64,000 bases of DNA from Tubulanus polymorphus (GCF_964204645.1 NC_134034.1:11093414-11157413), one strand, 5' to 3'. Positions 1-11,700 are shown, numbered from the stretch's first letter. The notes: generated from the letters alone by a model not told the origin. Numbers and translations are program-made.

Positions 1-2
1 CG

Positions 3-1511
3 GAACAACTCGCGAAGGAACGCATGAAGTTCTTCGAACGCGAACTGATGGACATTCGACGTAAAGAGGAGGGACAATCGGTCGAACAGGAACGTCGTCG
101 TGCCGACCAGAAACGCATCGAACTCGAGATACAACGAACGAAACGAGAAATGGAAGCGGACGACGCGAGTTTGGAGGAATTCATCGGCACGACGAAAGAC
201 ATTGCGATGAAAATCGGTGATTTCACGCGTAAAATGAGCGACGGCCGCCAGGTGGCGGCGGATACCGCTTCGACGACCAGTTCGGATTATTCGTCGTCGT
301 CGGCGGTGACCGACGGTACGAAACGTCGCGCGGCTTCAACGTCCGATTATTCGAGTAGCGCGTCGCCGCCGACCGCACGGGACGAGATCGCGACCGGATC
401 ATCGGGCGGAGCTCGGAGCGGCTCCGATTCGAGTCTAACGTCCTCGTCGCGGTCGCGCAGCAACGAGATGATCGTCGCGGGAGGAGGCGGAAAATTCTTT
501 GCGTTGAAAGCGTCGCCGCCTCGCGAGCTCCTCGATAACGGGTCGCGTCGCGGGTCGCAGCAGGACGCGGCGACCGTTCTGACGAGCATCAACGAGACGC
601 ACGAGGGGAAAATCAGCCGACAGAATTCGACTCGTCGGTCGACGCGACGCGGGTCGCTCGACTCGTTGAGAGATTTCTACGATCGAAACGACCGCGCTCG
701 TCACTCGTACGCGTCGAGCAGCTCGGACGACGGCTGCGACCTGCTCTCCAGTCTCACGACGACCTTCGATCAAAAACTACGCGTTTTATTAGATCCGAAG
801 TATCGCTTTGTCGGCAACAATACGGCGACGTCGTCGGCGGCGACGAATAGAAATACGACGAAAAATTTCGACGACGAAGTCGAAACCGGATTCGAGCGCG
901 AGACGTCTCCGAACGACGTGTTCTTGGACGCGACCCGTCGACGTTCGCCGGTGCGAGGATTATTCCGCGACCCGAGTTTACACCGATTGGCGTCGCCGAC
1001 CGGCGAGGTCAAGGTCGGTATCGCGGCACGTATAGAACGCGCCGATTTACAACAACAGCAGATGGCGGCGACCGGTTTGACGACGTCGAAATCCGAACCA
1101 AAACTCAGCTCGAAAACGGCGCGCGTTAAAACAACGGAAAAACCGATCAAAACGTCGGAGAAACATTCGTCTAACGGAGGTAGCGCCACCGTTCGTGTGA
1201 CCGCGTCGTCGCCCACCAGGCGGCGCCGGCGTATTAAACACCGTCGCCACACGGTGACCGGATCGCGATCGGACATCGAACAGTGTCTTATAGCGCTGCA
1301 TCGTCTGAGCAGACGTCAGACGGCGGCGGCGTCGCCGCGGAAACCGTCTGCCTGGGAACGTCTGCTACCCGGCGACATACAGACGTGGCTCCAACAACAG
1401 CAACAATCGTCGCCGCGGTCGCGTCATACGGACTCGTCATCGGTAACCGCGACGACTGACGTTCGCGCGTTGAAATGTCGCAGTTTAGACCCATCTGAGT
1501 TACATGTGTAA
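3..1511 (+). CDS. C-terminal exon of an unidentified coiled-coil / disordered protein (5' partial)
   Basis: The frame is already open at the left edge (it reads EQLAKERMKFF from base 3), so this is the last coding exon of a gene starting outside the window; it ends at TAA 1509-1511. About 500 residues are visible. The first ~75 are strongly charged and heptad-like (MKFFERELMDIRRKEEG, then many E/K/R), consistent with a coiled coil. The remainder is low-complexity Ser/Thr/Arg/Asp, with a basic cluster RRRRRIKHRRHTVTG near residue 400 and a Gln run near 460. Codons are rich in CG dinucleotides, unlike the surrounding AT-rich DNA, which supports real coding. No catalytic domain is seen. A charged helix followed by a Ser-rich tail and a basic patch occurs in formin tails and in scaffold proteins, but I cannot assign a family. 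Open frames on the opposite strand here are shadows of this exon. Confidence 0.8.
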   Translation, partial: EQLAKERMKFFERELMDIRRKEEGQSVEQERRRADQKRIELEIQRTKREMEADDASLEEFIGTTKDIAMKIGDFTRKMSDGRQVAADTASTTSSDYSSSSAVTDGTKRRAASTSDYSSSASPPTARDEIATGSSGGARSGSDSSLTSSSRSRSNEMIVAGGGGKFFALKASPPRELLDNGSRRGSQQDAATVLTSINETHEGKISRQNSTRRSTRRGSLDSLRDFYDRNDRARHSYASSSSDDGCDLLSSLTTTFDQKLRVLLDPKYRFVGNNTATSSAATNRNTTKNFDDEVETGFERETSPNDVFLDATRRRSPVRGLFRDPSLHRLASPTGEVKVGIAARIERADLQQQQMAATGLTTSKSEPKLSSKTARVKTTEKPIKTSEKHSSNGGSATVRVTASSPTRRRRRIKHRRHTVTGSRSDIEQCLIALHRLSRRQTAAASPRKPSAWERLLPGDIQTWLQQQQQSSPRSRHTDSSSVTATTDVRALKCRSLDPSELHV

Positions 1512-2200
1512 TGTATGTATCTAGTAGTACTTAATTCTCTGATCGTGCTTATATCATAAATTTTTGTGTGTGCTACTCCTCCTCAATTGTAAAAACTGTC
1601 TTAAAACCCTCGCTGAACCGGGTCTATTTTGGCCTCAGGTATTACATTAGTGTCAGTTAAATTTCACTGTTCTATTCACAGTTGCTCGAAAGTTAGCCTT
1701 TGGCTGTCAAACACTGGTTAACTTTGTTAGTCTTTTGTGCAACTGGGGCTGGTTCCATAGTCAAGACTCAAGTCCAAAGTGGTTTTAGATCTCAAGACTG
1801 GTCTTAAGTTGTTAGATTAGTTATAGAACCAAAATGAGCTGAGGCTGGTCTTAAGTTGTTAGATTGATTGTAGAACTAAGATGAGCTTAGACTGGTCTCA
1901 AGTTGTTAGATTGGCTGTAGAAACAAAATAAGCTAGGACTGGTCTTAAGTCTGAGCCATGACTATGGAACCGGCCTGTGGTCCCAGTTTGACAGTACTGA
2001 CTCGAGCAAAAGTGGCCAGTGATCTACTGTCAGTAGTTATCTCGAAACTAGGGTTCATATACAGTTTTCATGTGTTTTTCGCCGCGAGGGCGCTGACTTT
2101 TAAATATCTGTGATTTTAATGATGATAAGGTTAGATAGATTGATATTATTACGATGATGATGATTATGGATGTAAAAAAATAAAAAATACCAAATTGATG
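1512..2200 (+). other. Probable 3' UTR of the left-edge gene
   Basis: Non-coding sequence after the stop codon. The first good polyadenylation signal, AATAAA, is at 2179-2184. A TIR element with internal short repeats (1746-1976) lies inside the putative UTR. Confidence 0.4.
1746..1976. repeat. TIR element with ~56-bp internal tandem repeat
   Basis: The left end reads GGTTCCATAGTCAAGACT and the right end is its approximate inverse (AGTCTGAGCCATGACTATGG). Between them three similar blocks carry ACTGGTCTTAAGTTGTTAGA. A related fragment is at about 57565-57690. Likely a non-autonomous MITE whose interior has tandemly expanded. Confidence 0.5.
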
Positions 2201-2435
2201 TTGTGTCAGTTGTAAGGTAGATTGAGAGAGAGAGAGAGGAATGAGTGAGACCGTGACTGATGTGTGTGCATGTCTATTGAGTGTAGGTCGGGACCCGGCT
2301 TCGCAATTCCCGCTTAGAATTTGACTCTACACTTAGAAAAAAAATATTAGAAATTAATTCAGTGGATAGTTGACATAGTGACGATGAAAACTTTATGTAA
2401 CCATGGGAACCATGACTAGCATACGTCAGGAACGG

Positions 2436-2534
2436 CAGTCGCTGAAAAGTTGGTTATAGTTAACACCAGTGGATAGTTGACAAGTTCATCGTTGCTCTAT
2501 GGTTATTTATCTTTAACCAACTTTTCAGCAACTG
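2436..2534. mobile_element. Short palindromic MITE, family A (ends GCTGAAAAGTTGGTTA)
   Basis: Starts CAGTCGCTGAAAAGTTGG and ends with the inverse CCAACTTTTCAGCAACTG. The interior holds GTGGATAGTTGACA. The same family recurs at 8167-8304, 16470-16580, 57248-57364, 57463-57565 and 58883-59003. Confidence 0.65.
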
Positions 2535-3049
2535 CAGCCCCTGCAGATAGAATCAAACTTAACCGGGAACTTCGGAACCGGGTCCTGCGCTAGTAAAACT
2601 CGACGATGTAGAAGAAAAAAAACAAAAAATCAAATCGGATAAAATGTTTTTTATACGACCGCGATCAGCCTTTGACTTACTCCTCGATAATTATTAATAT
2701 AATTATTAATATGAATATTAATATGATTATCGATTCAATGTGATGATGAACATTTTACATATTTCCCTCGGTTACCATGACTAGGATGACCGCGGCAGAC
2801 GATATTTCGTCGATAACGCTGCTGCTGCTGAAAAGTTTCAAAAGATTTGAACGATTTTCTCTCGCGCCGTTCAAATTAATTCTTTTTATACCCACGCGGA
2901 AAAAACCTCATCAAACAAAACCACTTCGTCCACTTAATTTCATCGTCTGCTCGACGTATCCGTGGTAACCGTGGGTATCGTCGCGTACACGTCTGCTGGC
3001 ATGGTAACTATGACGACGACGACAGACCAATCGGTTTTATCTGCTTTGG

Positions 3050-3051
<2 letters not shown>
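2535..3051. other. Intergenic, no gene recognised
   Basis: AT-rich sequence. I see no exon with convincing splice signals. A 63-codon open frame near 2777 has no supporting features. Confidence 0.4.
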
Positions 3052-3105
<54 letters not shown>

Positions 3106-3114
3106 TATATATAT
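3052..3114. repeat. (TA)n microsatellite
   Basis: About 60 bp of nearly pure TA dinucleotide with one AAA interruption. Confidence 0.95.
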
Positions 3115-3554
3115 TTATGTATGTATATACAGTGGCGTAATTTCATAGTAGATGATCCAGTATATACAAATAGATAGAAAATTGAAATATTACCAGTAGT
3201 GATTGTTAGGTTTATTGTCGATGGAGACAGGTACAGGGGCAGATCTCGGGTCAAATTTTGAAATTTGAAATTTGATCTCGTCACATCCTAAACGGGCGCT
3301 GTTTCCTAAATGAAAAAAGGAACTCCAAAAAAATGTTGAGTCCCGCGGATCTGGCCCCGAGGTGCATACTGATTGTATAGAAACAAAGAATCGTTTGATG
3401 CAATTTTCGACTCGTAATTGAATGCAAGGAACATTGTTCTGATGGTTTTTAACTGCGGAAACCGAATTTGCAGTCGATCTAAGTCTCTGTTAAAGATTTG
3501 ACTCTTAACGTTAATACATTGAAAATGTTAATTCAATTTTAAGTTAAACTTAAC

Positions 3555-3815
3555 TTAAAACCTTTCAGTGCTGACTGATTGATACTCAAAAGTGCTGGAG
3601 ATAATTTGAAAATTTGAAAAATTCAACCCCAGTGTTTTGCATAACGGGCATACCGCTACAGTGTGTATAAGATTTCACTGTATTTGACAGGTGCTGCCAT
3701 CTTTCAATGGAAAATAAAAACTAATTACATCAATACACTGCGATGCGGTGTGCTAGCAAAGTCCATCACCGATTTATACTCGGCACTGCGGTGTAGACGC
3801 GCTGAACGGGGTTAA
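3555..3815. mobile_element. piggyBac-type TTAA MITE, degraded copy
   Basis: Begins TTAAAACCTTTCAGTGCTGA and ends near GCTGAACGGGGTTAA, matching in degraded form the TTAACCCTTTCAGTGC ends of better copies at 9163-9458 and 13652-13947. The interior carries the family's GTGTAGACGC block. The terminal TTAA fits the target preference of the piggyBac superfamily. Confidence 0.6.
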
Positions 3816-4512
3816 GTAACTCAGAACAGACGGTGCTATTGCATGAACGCTAGGTTAGTCACAAACTGAAACGATTTATTTACAGTTTTGCCGTCGTCGT
3901 ATTCTCAGGAACAAAAAAAAATTTTCGACGAAATTTTTATCAATCCTGCCATCGAATAAAATTAGCGGATAGAAAAACACAGTAGAGAGATTTTCGGTCA
4001 GTAAAATGGCGCTGAAGTCCGGGAATGATGTTGTTATACTCCTCGTGCTTGAGATGATGATTGCTATATTATTTTTATTTTAAGCCAATTTCGCTGCCAA
4101 TGTTTGAATATTTTGTGTGCAATAACGATGATAATGATAATAATTCGATATAGACCGCATTTCAAACTCTGTCTTCTTCGATCGAAACCGCGGGAAAAAA
4201 TCGAAAACCGACGTCTCGCCGATAAAAACTGTTCTATCGTAAGAGCAGACGGACTTCGAATAACAATGTAATTCGTTATTATCGTCACGGTTACGACGTA
4301 TGATGTGATTTCCCGCATTCAAACATGAGATTAAATTCATATTATACGAATATATTATTGATTCATACTATTGATTATTGTATTTAATGAAGCTAATTGA
4401 AATATTTGTAATTAGAGTGAAATATGCGCGTATCTAATGAGATACTTAACAGACGGCAGTGTACAGAATGGGTTATCGATTATATTAAGAGTCCTGATCC
4501 AAGTTTTCGTAG
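3816..4512. other. Intergenic, no gene recognised
   Basis: Nothing coding or structured is evident. Two overlapping - strand open frames (about 85 codons) lack codon bias and recognisable motifs. Confidence 0.35.
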
Positions 4513-5297
4513 ATTTGAGGATTTACCCCTAGGGGTAACTTTGATACCCGGTCTATAAAACCAGGCCCATGTTGAGGATTTACCCCCAGTGGTAACTTTG
4601 ATACCAAGTCTATAAAACCGGGCCCATGTTGAGAATTTACCCCTAGGGGTAACTTTGATACCAAGTCTATAAAACCGGGCCCATGTTGAGGATTTACCCC
4701 TAGGGGTAACTTTGATACCAAGTCTATAAAACCAGGCCCATGTTGAGGGTTTACCCCCAGTGGTAACTTTGATACCAAGTCTATAAAACCAGGCCCATGT
4801 TGAGGATTTACCCCTAGGGGTAACTTTGATACCAAGTCTATAAAACCAGCCCCATGTTGAGGATTTACCCCTAGGGGTAACTTTGATACCAAGTCTATAA
4901 AACCAGGCCCATGTTGAGGGTTTACCCCCAGTGGTAACTTTGATACCAAGTCTATAAAACCAGGCCCATGTTAAGGATTTACCCCTAGGGGTAACTTTGA
5001 TACCAAGTCTATAAAACCAGGCCCATGTTGAGGGTTTACCCCCAGTGGTAACTTTGATACCAAGTCTATAAAACCAGGCCCATGTTGAGGATTTACCCCT
5101 AGGGGTAACTTCGATACCAAGTCTATAAAACCGGGCCCATGTTGAGGATTTACCCCCAGTGGTAACTTTGATACCAAGACTATAAAACCAGGCCCATGTT
5201 GAGGGTTTACCCCCAGTGGTAACTTTGATACCAAGTCTATAAAACCAGGCCCATGTTGAGGATTTACCCCTAGGGGTAATTTTGATAAACAGTCTAT
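4513..5297. repeat. 57-bp minisatellite, about 14 units
   Basis: Tandem units of 57 bp containing GTCTATAAAACCAGGCCCAT and TTACCCCTAGGGGTAACTTT. Because 57 = 3 x 19, the - strand reads as a 19-residue peptide repeat (VSKLPLGVNPQHGPGFIDL) through all units, broken once near 4975 by a CAA-to-TAA change. No start context, splice site or flanking coding sequence supports real translation, so I call it a repeat. Confidence 0.9.
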
Positions 5298-6353
5298 GCT
5301 CAGCGCAGGTAATGCCACAGTAACACCCTTCAGCGTGGGTATTGCGCAGTAACCCCCTTCAACGCAGGTATCCCATTAGATATTTGTGCATTTTAATGTT
5401 TTTTAAATTTAAAAAAAACTCATCACAAACGCAAACAATGTAAATACGACCATCATCACCATCAATCATTCATTGTTGTTGTTGTTGTTTTTCGTGTAAC
5501 TGACACCATTGTTAGCGAAGCAGACGTGCGTGGAATTTTTAACCCTTCGACGATTCGAATTCTTACGTCTGCCGTTCGTATGATTTTTCCACGATGAAAA
5601 AAACCTTGTAAATTTTGTAATTCAGAAAAATAACTCATTGGAATTTTAGCGCTTAATAAGATCCTTCACCTCGATGTAGAAAATAGCTGGCTATCTTCAT
5701 AAAACTTGAACATTCTGAAATGCTTCAGATTAAGATTGTAATTCGGATGTTCGAAGGCAGGTTTCGATTGAACTTATTCCGGTTCAGGAATAGCAATTCC
5801 CGATTACAAAAACTCTCTACCGGTCACTTCTATCAGGTTTACAGATTACAAACTCTCTACCGGGGCCGCTTCTATCAGGTTTACAGATTATACTATTCCG
5901 GAATAGGTAGAGCGAATTCTGGTTGAAGGCACTTGCCAGAAGAGAATTCCAGAATCAGTACAGACCAATCAAAACCTGCCTAAGATAATTATTAGCTCTT
6001 CGTTTGATATGTTAACCCATGACCTATGAAAACCGTGAAATGCATTGTATTAATTTCAACTTGAAATAGACAGAAAATATTTCGAGTCGGGATAATTTTC
6101 GGGATAAGATGGTTCTCTCTACTTCAGTCTGTCCCGACAATAGTTGTATTTAAATGCTTTTAGTGTTAGCTCTCTGTAATTACGTGTTTTTAAAACAGGT
6201 AGTAATAATAATAATCCGTGTTAACCGATGAAAATTTGACTCAGAAAACAAACGGACATATGCCACAATCGAAAAAATACCAAAAAGTTCATTCTCGTCG
6301 TTGTTGAAAAATGTGGAATTATAATTATATCGAAAAGTACAATATGTATAACG

Positions 6354-6355
<2 letters not shown>
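5298..6355. repeat. Intergenic stretch holding a dispersed repeat at 5747-5975
   Basis: No gene seen. Positions 5747-5975 contain two short copies of CTTCTATCAGGTTTACAGAT and match, in reverse orientation, 23885-24115 in the IMP 3' UTR. The two therefore belong to one dispersed, possibly transposed, family. Confidence 0.55.
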
Positions 6356-6447
<92 letters not shown>

Positions 6448-6449
6448 AT
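6356..6449. repeat. (TA)n microsatellite
   Basis: About 80 bp of pure TA followed by TTTATATATA and an ATT-rich stretch (6458-6500). Confidence 0.95.
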
Positions 6450-6876
6450 AAAGTAATCTATTATTATTATTATTATTATAATTATTATTATAATGATGAT
6501 TCATTATTATTTGTGTAAAATATGAAAAAATAAAAAAGCCGAATGTAGTAATATATTTAATCCTCAGAAATAGGCGAGTCGTGTTTTTTTTAAAAATTGG
6601 TTCTTTCCGTAGAAGTTCATCGTTCAGTTGGTTCACCTGGTGCCGTTGGTTATATTTCTATTCGTCCCTCTCTAATTGATGTATCTTTCGATGGGCCGAG
6701 ATGATACATCAAATCCGAGTATGATGAATCTTCGTAAAACTTGACATGACAACTTCTCTGTTGAGTTGAACAGAACTATGAAATATATTACTTGGGGTCT
6801 AAACCCCTTTGATAACCGATTAATTTGAATATTTCCATTTTTCGATGGACCAAACTTATTTTAATTTCAAAAAAGC

Positions 6877-7013
6877 CTTCAGTGCACAGGGACTTGACAC
6901 AAATGAATTTTTACCCTAGTATCCTAGGTACTATATATAAAAAGACTTTTTATATATAGTACCTAGGATACTGGGGTAAAAATCCTTTTTTGTCAAGTCC
7001 CTGTGCTTCAGTG
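6877..7013. mobile_element. Perfect hairpin MITE with 8-bp target duplication (hAT-like)
   Basis: The element occupies 6885-7005 and begins CACAGGGACTTGACA; its right end is the exact inverse. The two arms (about 60 bp each) pair almost completely with a loop of only a few bases. Identical 8-bp direct repeats CTTCAGTG flank it at 6877-6884 and 7006-7013. An 8-bp target duplication and ends of CA-GGG type are characteristic of hAT-superfamily transposons. No transposase gene is inside. Confidence 0.85.
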
Positions 7014-7314
7014 CAAGATCATAAGACGTTTGAATAGTAGGCTTACAAACACGCCATCTATCAGGTGAGGATTGTACTACAATAATGGGCCTACACAGCA
7101 GAGACCGTGCCGTGTCGTGGGATCCAACAAACACTTCCTCCAGGACCGGAAAGGCCAACAATATCTGAATGCTTTCGCTATTTGGTTTCAACTGCTCGAG
7201 TATGCGAATTATTTGAAGTCGTGGTTTTGGTTCACAAAATAGTGACACACTCATCGATTCCCAGAAACGTGTGGCCACGTGCGTTCTAAACGTCATCGGT
7301 AATCTTGTAAACAA
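7014..7314 (-). pseudogene. Unidentified ~98-codon open frame next to the hairpin element
   Basis: The - strand is open from about 7310 down to the hairpin insertion. The peptide has a mixed, non-repetitive composition (for example ILEQLKPNSESIQILLAFP and EEVFVGSHDTARSLL) more like a folded protein than random translation. There is no good start codon, no clear splice acceptor, and the frame then runs into the MITE. It may be a broken exon or old transposon coding sequence. I do not recognise a family. Confidence 0.3.
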
Positions 7315-8166
7315 ATGTCGTCACTCACACCTCAAACCAGCCAATCATAGATCAGGTAACATAGAACTGGCAGCCAATCACAGCAGACATTACGAGCACT
7401 CGGAATGAGCCAATCAAAGGTCGTCTTCTATAAATAGATCTGAACATGACTGTCTATAAAATGAAGCGCTGAAAACATTTACAGTAAAAACACTACACTG
7501 TACTCATTCGAGACCGTCTAACCATCCGGTAGGTATAATTAGCTCATTAACTAAGTCTTCTTAATTAGGTCGTTGATTAGTCAAAAATTAATTGTGTTTA
7601 TTGAAGTAGACGGCTACGATTTAAAACGGACAGTGTGAGTGATCTAAATAAATCTGCTTTCAGTTTCACTCAGCAAGCAGGTTACAAATTTAAATTACAA
7701 CCAACCAAATTTTGGTAAATTATTGCAGTTGTTTTTAAAATCTTAGCTCTATATCGTTTAGAATCAGTAGTTGTGTGGTAAACTGGTCTAATTGAATGTT
7801 AGATTGGGAATCTAAATCTAAGGAATCAAATTTTTTAAGATAAAGCGAGTAAATATGAACCAAGAAATTAATTCAATTAAGCCTATTAGCTTATTAGGCC
7901 AAGCTTATTATAGGCTAAGAAGATGGCAAAGGAGTTGAAATTTGAATTTTTTTTGTGAAACACGCGCCTGGCTTTTGATGATAACCCTGAGAATGGCCGG
8001 TTCGTGGCGCTCATCATCATCATAGCGATGTACCGGTGACATAAACGTCCTCCAAAAAAATTTGAAAAAACTGATCATATCGAGAATCTATTGATTCTAA
8101 AACATGCGATGATATAATCTTGGTAAATAGTTAGCCGGAGGGCCCCCTCTAAATTGACCCCTGGGC
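7315..8166. other. Intergenic, no gene recognised
   Basis: AT-rich sequence with several CCAATCA motifs at 7340-7420 (GCCAATCA three times) and TATAAAT at 7429-7435. This could be a promoter-like patch, but no transcript can be assigned to it. Confidence 0.25.
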
Positions 8167-8304
8167 CGGTTGCTGAAAAGTTGGTTAGAATTAACCAGTG
8201 GTTGATTAGCCTAGTAGAAATGGTCACTATTTAAAATTCATTGTTTCGATGGTACGGTATAGGCCTATTTCTGCTGGTTATCTTAAACAAAGTTTTCAGC
8301 AACT
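8167..8304. mobile_element. Palindromic MITE, family A
   Basis: GTTGCTGAAAAGTTGGTTAG at the left and the inverse AGTTTTCAGCAACTG at the right; the interior is diverged from the 2436-2534 copy. Confidence 0.6.
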
Positions 8305-8310
8305 GACCCC

Positions 8311-8645
8311 TCATCCTCCCCGGCAGGGATTCGAACCTGATGGCATCGAGATTGCCACGGCGCGAAACCCTGCCATAATCGACCGTGTGCGCAGATACAT
8401 GCGCAGTTCAGATGATGTGATTTTTAGCCAATCAGAAATCCCGTTTTATTTTATCCCGGGTTTTCCCATTTATAGTTCTTCCTTGAAATTTGCCTCAACG
8501 ATTATACAACGAGCAATCTGATTGGTGCCGCCAGTTTTCGTTCGGAAAGCTGCGCATGTACCTGCACACTACTGATGCAGGGGTTCGTGCTGTGGCTGAG
8601 TGTAGCGATGCCATTAGGTTCGAGTCCCTGCAGAGGGAGGATGCT
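8311..8645. mobile_element. Inverted pair of tRNA-like (SINE-type) heads just upstream of M-Ras
   Basis: The right arm (about 8510-8645, + strand) contains TGGCTGAGTGT followed by AGGTTCGAGTCC, resembling Pol III A and B boxes. The left arm (8311-8455) is its inverse: on the - strand it reads CAGGTTCGAATCCCTGCC. The arms match over roughly 130 bp, including GATGCCAT and CATGCGCAG. This looks like two head-to-head SINEs or a foldback element built from a SINE. A fragment of the same family is at 22919-22986. Confidence 0.6.
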
Positions 8646-8797
8646 GACCCCTGGACTTTAAGCTAATAGGCCTGAGAAAAGCGATTCATGAGTCCATGAC
8701 AATCGTACATGATTTGAAAAAAAAATTAGCCTATCGAAATTTATTTTTCCGCAGCGTAGCTCTCACTCAGTCTCGACTAGCGGTGCAGTAGTAAGTG

Positions 8798-11700
8798 ATG
8801 ATGGCGAAACAAGCTCCTAACAATGAGAACATGACGACGTATAAACTGGTCGTCGTCGGCGAGGGAGGCGTCGGCAAGTCGGCGTTAACGATTCAGTTCT
8901 TTCAACGTATGTTCGTCGAGGACTACGACCCAACAATCGAGGACAGTTACTTACAACATACTGAAATCGACGGCTGTTGGTGCATTTTAGACGGTAAGCG
9001 TACAGCGACCTCTACTGGGCGATATGTATATTAATTCAACCCCAGTTCCGCAATTTGGTCTGAATTTTAAATTTGAAGTTTTGGTGTCTCATTCTTGCCG
9101 GTGACGAGTGACGCAAGGAACCTCTTGATAAGAAACAGCCCTCACCGAAGATATCTTATGATTTAACCCTTTCAGTGCGTCTACACCACAGTGCAGTGTA
9201 TAAATCAGTGATAGATTTTGCTAGTACAACGCAATGCAGTGTATTGATATTATTGGTAATTAGTAATTATCTCTCTTGAAAGATGGTAGCACCTGTCAAA
9301 CATAGTTAAATACTAATAACTAACGATACACTGCACCGCGGTGTAGACGCACTGTAGTGGTATTCCCGTTATTCAACACATTAGGGTGGAATTTTTAAAG
9401 AATTTCAAATTATCTACAGCACTATAGGGTATTAATTAGTCAGCACTGAAAGGGTTAATCAGGGAATCTTTCGTCATGGAAATATCGTGGTATTTTGAAT
9501 TGCCTGATCTGTAAGAACCTCGTAAGACGTTAGATTGTATCGTTACAGTATTAGACACGGCCGGTCAAGAAGAGTTCAGCGCTATGAGGGAACAGTACAT
9601 GCGTAAAGGAGATGGATTCCTATTGGTCTATTCCGTCACCGACGCGCAAAGTTTCGACAACATTCGCAATTTTCATACGCAAATTTTACGCGTTATCGAC
9701 AGGTGAATTTCCAAAAAAAGAATAACCTATGATATCGGGGGACGATCCATGAATTTTTCTATGGGGTTCACACTTATTTAGATGGCCGGAAACTTTTGGA
9801 TTGACTTTCTGAGACACATTTTGAGGTATATTGATAGGTTAATAGGCTTATTTAATAAGTACATTTAACCCTCTTATCCTTAACAGCTAGATCCAATTTT
9901 TTCTGGAGGCTATCACCGGCTACTAATTTGTGATGGTGGATCTGTTCCTGGATGTCGTAGGGAGAATAGATGAGTTTATTCAAGGATTAAAGTTAGTTGA
10001 AACATGTTTTTTTCACCTTCAGGGATCGATATCCGATGATCCTCGTCGGTAATAAAGTGGATTTAGTTCATTTACGTAAAGTGACCGAGGAACAAGGCAG
10101 AGAATTAGCAGCTGAATTACACGTGAGTCTCATTCTCCTTACACTCATTAGGGGGAGCTTCCATCAGTTTCTAGTTCTCCCGTTCCGCAGTAGGGGGAGC
10201 TTCCAGACCACCAGTTAACTAGTTCTCCTGTTCCTCAGTAGGGGGAGCTTCCAGACCACCAGTTAACTAGTTCTCCCATTCCTCAGTAGGGGGAGGTTCC
10301 AGACCACCAGTTAACTAGTTCTCCCGTACCTCAGTAGGGGGAGCTTCCAGACCACCTGTTAACTAGTTCTCCGTTCCTCAGTAGGGGAAACTTCCAGACC
10401 ACCTGTTAACTAGTTCTCCCGTTCCTCAGTAGGGGGAGCTTCCAGACCACCTGTTAACTAGTTCTCCCGTACCTCAGTAGGGGGAGCTTCCAGACCACCT
10501 GTTAACTAGTTCTCCCGTACCTCAGTAGGGGGAGCTTCCAGACCACCTGTTAACTAGTTCTCCCGTTCCTCAGTAGGGGGAGCTTCCAGACCACCAGTTA
10601 ACTAGTTCCCCCGTACCTCAGTAGGGGGAGCTTCCAGACCACCTGTTAACTAGTTCTCCCGTTCCTCAGTAGGGGGAGCTTCCAGACCACCTGTTAACTA
10701 GTTCTCCCGTTCCTCAGTAGGGGGAGCTTCCAGACCACCTGTTAACTAGTTCTTCCGTTCCTCAGTAGGGGGAGCTTCCAGACCACCTGTTAACTAGTTC
10801 TTCCGTTCCTCAGTAGGGGAAACTTCCAGACCACCTGTTAACTAGTTCTCCCGTTCCTCAGTAGGGGGAGCTTCCAGACCACCTGTTAACTAGTTCTTCC
10901 GTTCCTCAGTAGGGGAAACTTCCAGACCACCTGTTAACTAGTTCTTCCGTTCCTCAGTAGGGGGAGCTTCCAGACCACCTGTTAACTAGTTCTTCCGTTC
11001 CTCAGTAGGGGTAGCTTCTATAAGTTTCTACTACCATTCCTCAGTAGGGGGAGCTTCTATAAGTTTCTACTACCATTCCTCAGTAGGGGGAGCTTGCTTC
11101 ATGGTTTCTATTTCAACTATACCTCGATAGGGGGAGCCTCCCTCGGCTAAGTTCCCTCATTCCACAATACTTAGGGCAGTTTCAACCAGATTTTAGTTCT
11201 ACCATCCCAGGGTCCGATCTAAACACTCGTCCGATTGCCCGGGACAAATATATTCTCATCAGGGCAAGTAGGTTATCATTATCACTTGTCCCCCGGGCTA
11301 GTGAAATTTTATGACACAGCTTTTTTCCCACTCGATACAACAAATGATAGTGCCACCAATCAGACTGCCTGTGTAGGGCAAGTAGCTTTTGGAGGGGGCA
11401 AGCGAAATTTCAGATATGCTTGCCCCCCAGGGCAAGTGGCTTTCATTCCTTAGATCGGACCCTGCCATTCCTAACTAGGGGGAGCTGAAATGGTAGTTTT
11501 TAGTTCTTCTATTCCTCACCTGGGGGAGCTTACAGCTGCTAACACGTACATTATTTTCTTTTCGACAGATTCCGTATTTAGAAACGAGCGCGAAAGATCC
11601 GCCGTTGAACGTCGACACGGCGTTTCACGATGTCGTTCGAGTCATCCGGTAAATATCGGACAACAAACATTTCAGTTGAGTTTGAAATTCAAAATATTTA

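Noticed and set aside
347-1494. Several long - strand and alternate-frame open frames overlapping the first exon
   Set aside because: They are shadows of a CG-rich coding exon; the chosen frame is open from the window edge to a stop and is the longest by far.
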